Shown here: positions 61,427-64,000 of the stretch, piece by piece | Layout: the number at the start of each line of letters is the position of its first letter | How positions within the stretch are numbered: position 1 is the first letter of the stretch | Assembly: GCA_016719535.1 (NCBI GenBank) | Contig: JADJYX010000013.1 | Span: 62,001 to 126,000, forward strand | Direction: 5' to 3' | DNA from: Rubrivivax sp. | GTDB lineage: Bacteria; Pseudomonadota; Gammaproteobacteria; Burkholderiales; Burkholderiaceae_C | DNA length: 64,000 bases | The notes under the pieces: generated by a model | Told to the model about the DNA's origin: nothing | The model's database searches: none | What the model saw: the letters and a program-made list of their open reading frames with translations, nothing else | Program-made: the position numbers and the translations under genes

Positions 61427-61474
61427 GTTCGCGTAAATTCGAACTTTGGATAGCATCAGTTCGAGAAAATCGAA
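61427..61474. promoter_or_regulatory. Two TTCG/CGAA dyads between the Rrf2 and nhaR genes
   Basis: GTTCG-N8-CGAAC (61427-61444) and TTCGA-GAAAA-TCGAA (61460-61474, matching the LysR T-N11-A spacing) lie in the 126-bp divergent gap, the second just 16 bp before the nhaR start. They share the half-site TTCG and are candidate NhaR autoregulation sites. The A+T-rich surroundings fit a promoter. Confidence 0.5.
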
Positions 61475-61490
61475 TCGATCAGGAACGCCG

Positions 61491-62387
61491 ATGAATTTCA
61501 AGCACCTGCAGTATTTCTGGGCGGCCGCGCACGCGGGCGGCATCGTCAAGGCCGGCGAGCAACTGCACACCACGCCGCAGACGCTGTCCGGGCAGATCAA
61601 GCTGCTGGAAGACCGGCTGGGGCGCCAGTTGTTCCGCAAATCGGGCCGCAAGCTCGAATTGACCGAGGACGGCCGCGTGGCACTGGGTTATGCCGACGAG
61701 ATCTTTCACCTCGGCTCAGAACTGGAGGCCGCGTTGCGCGAACGCCGCGACGCCAGGCGCACCATCGACTTTCGCGTCGGCGTCGCCGACTCGGTGGCCA
61801 AGACCGTGGTCTACCGGCTGCTGGAGCCGGCCCTGCAACTGCCCGACCCGGTGCGCATGGTCTGCAGCGAGGGCACGTTTGCCGAGCTGCTGGGCCAGCT
61901 GGCGCTGCGCAAGGTCGACCTCGTCATCGCCGACGAGCCACTGACGCGCAAGGTCAGCGTGCGCGCCTTCAACCACCCGCTGGGACACTCGTCGATGAGC
62001 TTCTTCGCCGCCCCCGTGCTGGCCGCGGGCCTGCAGGGCAGCTTTCCGCAATGCCTGGACGGCGCGCCGATGCTGATCCCGGGGCCGGCATCGTCGATCC
62101 GCGCGCCCTTCGACGCCTGGCTGCTGCACCACCGGCTGCACCCGCGCGTGGTCGGCGAGTTCGACGACCTGGCCCTGATGGCCACCTTCGGCCGCGAGGG
62201 CCGCGGCGTCTTCGTGTCACCCGCCGTGCTGGAGGCGGAAACCGAACGCCAGCACGGCGTGAAGGCGATCGGACGCAGCGACGAACTGGTCGAGCATTTC
62301 TATGCCATCTCGGTCGAACGCCGCATCAGCCACCCCTGCGTGGTGGCCATCACCAGCGCCGCGCGCAGCCGGCTGTTCGAGCACTGA
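61491..62387 (+). CDS. nhaR: LysR-type regulator, NhaR-like
   Basis: The product is 298 residues, starting MNFKHLQYFWAAAHAGGIVK, with an AGGAA ribosome-binding site 6 nt upstream. The helix-turn-helix GEQLHTTPQTLSGQIKLLED and LGRQLFRKSGRKLELTEDGR are closest to NhaR, which in E. coli activates the Na+/H+ antiporter gene nhaA in response to sodium. No antiporter gene is in this window, so the target is elsewhere or different. Divergent from the Rrf2 gene. Confidence 0.87.
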   Translation: MNFKHLQYFWAAAHAGGIVKAGEQLHTTPQTLSGQIKLLEDRLGRQLFRKSGRKLELTEDGRVALGYADEIFHLGSELEAALRERRDARRTIDFRVGVADSVAKTVVYRLLEPALQLPDPVRMVCSEGTFAELLGQLALRKVDLVIADEPLTRKVSVRAFNHPLGHSSMSFFAAPVLAAGLQGSFPQCLDGAPMLIPGPASSIRAPFDAWLLHHRLHPRVVGEFDDLALMATFGREGRGVFVSPAVLEAETERQHGVKAIGRSDELVEHFYAISVERRISHPCVVAITSAARSRLFEH

Positions 62388-62522
62388 AGCCAGCGCGCCG
62401 GCAGCCGGCGGCCCGTCGCCGCCGCCTGCAGCCTGTCGCCGCGATGCTGCAGGGTATCGGCTGCCGCTCGCGGCGCGGGTGGCGGCTGCTTACAGTGCGG
62501 GCCAGCCGACGCCCGAGCCGCA

Positions 62523-63979
62523 ATGAGCCCCGCACCCACCCTCCCCCCGGTCTGGACCGAACGCTGGCATCGGCTCGCGGCCGCCTTCCTGCGCGGCTAC
62601 CACCGCTATGCCACCTGGCTGGTCGGCATCAGCTGGAAGCGCTTCGCGCTGCTGGCGCTGGCGCTGCTGATCATCGCCAACATCGTGCCCTCGCTGCCGC
62701 CGTTCAGCTGGCGCGTGACCGAAACCATCGAGGACAGCACGCCGCGGCCGCCGCGGGCCCAGCAACCGCCAGCGCCCCCGGCGCCGCCGCCGGCCAGGAC
62801 GCCGTCGACCGAACGCCCGCGCGAGCCGGTGATCCAGATCGAGCGCCCGGCCAGCAGCGCCGGCAAGCCCGAAGGGCTGGACATCTCGATCGACGAACGC
62901 GGCATCCGCATCACGCCGCGCGCCAAGGGCGCAGCTTCGGCCGCTTCGGCAGCTTCGGCGGCGCCGGCCGCGTCGTCGCCGGGGCCGGTGGTGATCACGC
63001 TGCCGCCGGGCATCGACAAGGAAGCCGTGCGCGAGGCGGTGGACGATGCGCGCCAGGCGATCGAGGACGCCGTGCAGGCGCAGCGTGACGCCGCCGAAGC
63101 CGCCGCCGAGGCCGCCCCGAGGCCGAGCGCGAGGCGCGCCAGGCGATCGAGGAAGCCAGGGGCGCGATCACCAGCCCCAGCGGCCGCATCAAGCGCACGC
63201 GCCAGATCCGCTGGGGCGACTTCCTCACCGACCTGGCGCTGCTGTGGGTGCTGGCCTCGGCGATCATCAAGGCCACCTACAAGGGCCGCATGCAGGCCGA
63301 GGTGAAGGCCGCGCAGGCCACCGAGACGGCCGAGGCCGAGTCGCTCAAGCGCCAGGTGGTCGAGGCGCGCATGGCGGCCATGCAGGCGCAGGTGGAGCCG
63401 CACTTCCTGTTCAACACGCTGGCCTCGATCGACCACCTGATCGAGACCGACCCGCAGCGCGCCAGCCAGATGCAGAAGAACCTGATCGCGCTGCTGCGCG
63501 CCAGCATGCCCACCATGCGCGAGGCCGCCGCCGACGGCCACGGCGTGCGCGACCTGGCGCGCGAGCTGCAGGTGATCCGGCCCTACCTGGAGATCCTGAA
63601 GGTGCGCATGGAAGAGCGCCTGGCCACGCAGATCGACGTGCCCGACGGCCTGCTGTCGGCCGAATTTCCGCCGATGATGCTGCAGACGCTGGTGGAAAAC
63701 GCCATCAAGCATGGCCTGGAGCCCAAGGCCGCGGGCGGCCGGCTGACCGTGCGCGCCGAGATCGTGCACGGCAAGCTGCAGGTCAGCGTGGCCGATACCG
63801 GCCTGGGCTTCGGCCGCGCCGCCACCGGCGGCACCGGTGTCGGCCTGGCCAACATCCGCGAGCGCCTGCAGCTGCTGCATGGCCCGAAGGCGGCGCTGAC
63901 GGTGGCCGAGAACCCCGGTGGTGGCACCATCGTCACCATCACCGTGCCCTACCGCAGCCTGGGCGCCGATGCCGCGTGA
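62523..63979 (+). pseudogene. LytS-type sensor histidine kinase, frameshifted in the middle
   Basis: The N-terminal frame from 62523 (membrane helix FALLALALLIIANIVPSLPP, Pro-rich linker, Ala/Glu coiled coil) runs out of family sequence at about 63115, while the C-terminal part continues in the -1 frame to 63979. That part has a second membrane helix (FLTDLALLWVLASAIIKATY), the phospho-acceptor EPHFLFNTLASIDHLIE (His_kinase, PF06580), LVENAIKHGL (N box) and the G box DTGLGFG with GTGVGLANIRERL. One missing base in the CCCC run at 63115-63118 explains the shift: repaired, the protein is about 485 residues. Either a true mutation or a sequencing slip. Confidence 0.82.
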
Positions 63980-64000
63980 TGCCCGCACACCAGGACCCAC
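63979..64000 (+). CDS. Start of a downstream gene, probably a LytTR response regulator
   Basis: An ATG overlaps the kinase stop (TGATG) and starts a frame, MPAHQDP, that leaves the window after seven codons. LytS-type kinases are usually followed by LytTR-type response regulators, so that is the likely product, but nothing in the visible codons proves it. Confidence 0.35.

Noticed and set aside
63111..63122. Programmed -1 frameshift in the histidine kinase
   Set aside because: No X-XXY-YYZ slippery heptamer and no clear stimulatory structure; a simple deletion in the C run explains it better.

Overview
The window is a single stretch of very G+C-rich chromosomal DNA from a betaproteobacterium of the order Burkholderiales, most likely of the Rubrivivax/Leptothrix/Ideonella type. 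The clues are the gph-trpE pair with rpe nearby, apaG followed by a 'SpecificRecomb' membrane protein, a DUF3567 protein, a PhaM-type granule protein, a fused indolepyruvate ferredoxin oxidoreductase and a PEP-CTERM protein. No rRNA, tRNA, CRISPR array, transposase or intact insertion sequence was seen. Genes are packed tightly; stop and start codons often overlap (GTGA, ATGA, TGATG), so most same-strand neighbours are probably translationally coupled.

Layout. 1-3962 (minus): a SNF2-family helicase that runs off the left edge. 4046-12124 (plus): a complete four-gene type II Wadjet anti-plasmid system (jetA, jetB, jetC, jetD). 12195-21077 (minus): a J-domain protein, trpE with a candidate Trp-rich leader peptide, gph, a glutathione transferase, a nicotinamidase-like hydrolase plus pncB (NAD salvage), a saccharopine-dehydrogenase-like enzyme, a membrane Mrr-fold protein and rpe. 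21170-27997 (plus, with one tiny minus gene): a serralysin-like protease, apaG, a SpecificRecomb protein, MltA, and a flavocytochrome c sulfide dehydrogenase pair.

28026-43859 is the most notable region: a large peptidoglycan-salvage locus. It encodes a beta-lactamase-fold lipoprotein, MurQ, an AmpG/MurT-like MFS transporter, a DigH-like glycosidase lipoprotein, a BadF-type amino-sugar kinase, an AmiD-like amidase lipoprotein, a LysR regulator, a D-Ala-D-Ala dipeptidase, PBP4 (DacB), a TonB-dependent receptor, an exported LD-carboxypeptidase and an aspartoacylase-family (M14-like) hydrolase. Two copies of one 69-bp promoter element, each with a LysR-type GCAT-N11-ATGC box about 64 bp before the predicted transcription start, lie in front of the kinase and of the TonB receptor (divergent from dacB). 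This suggests one regulon for capture, dismantling and catabolism of cell-wall fragments. A truncated DUF4143 ATPase gene has landed in the middle.

43905-64000: a diguanylate-cyclase-like protein with a degenerate GGDEF motif, an Lrp regulator divergent from indolepyruvate ferredoxin oxidoreductase, a PEP-CTERM protein, DUF3567 and DUF3108 proteins, a fumarylacetoacetase-family enzyme, PhaM, a FIST/Nudix/YceI/YceI operon, a TRAP transporter (with an intrinsic terminator after the binding-protein gene and an odd EPPG-rich insert in the large permease), an Rrf2 regulator without Fe-S cysteines, NhaR, and a frameshifted LytS-type histidine kinase followed by the first codons of what is probably its response regulator.
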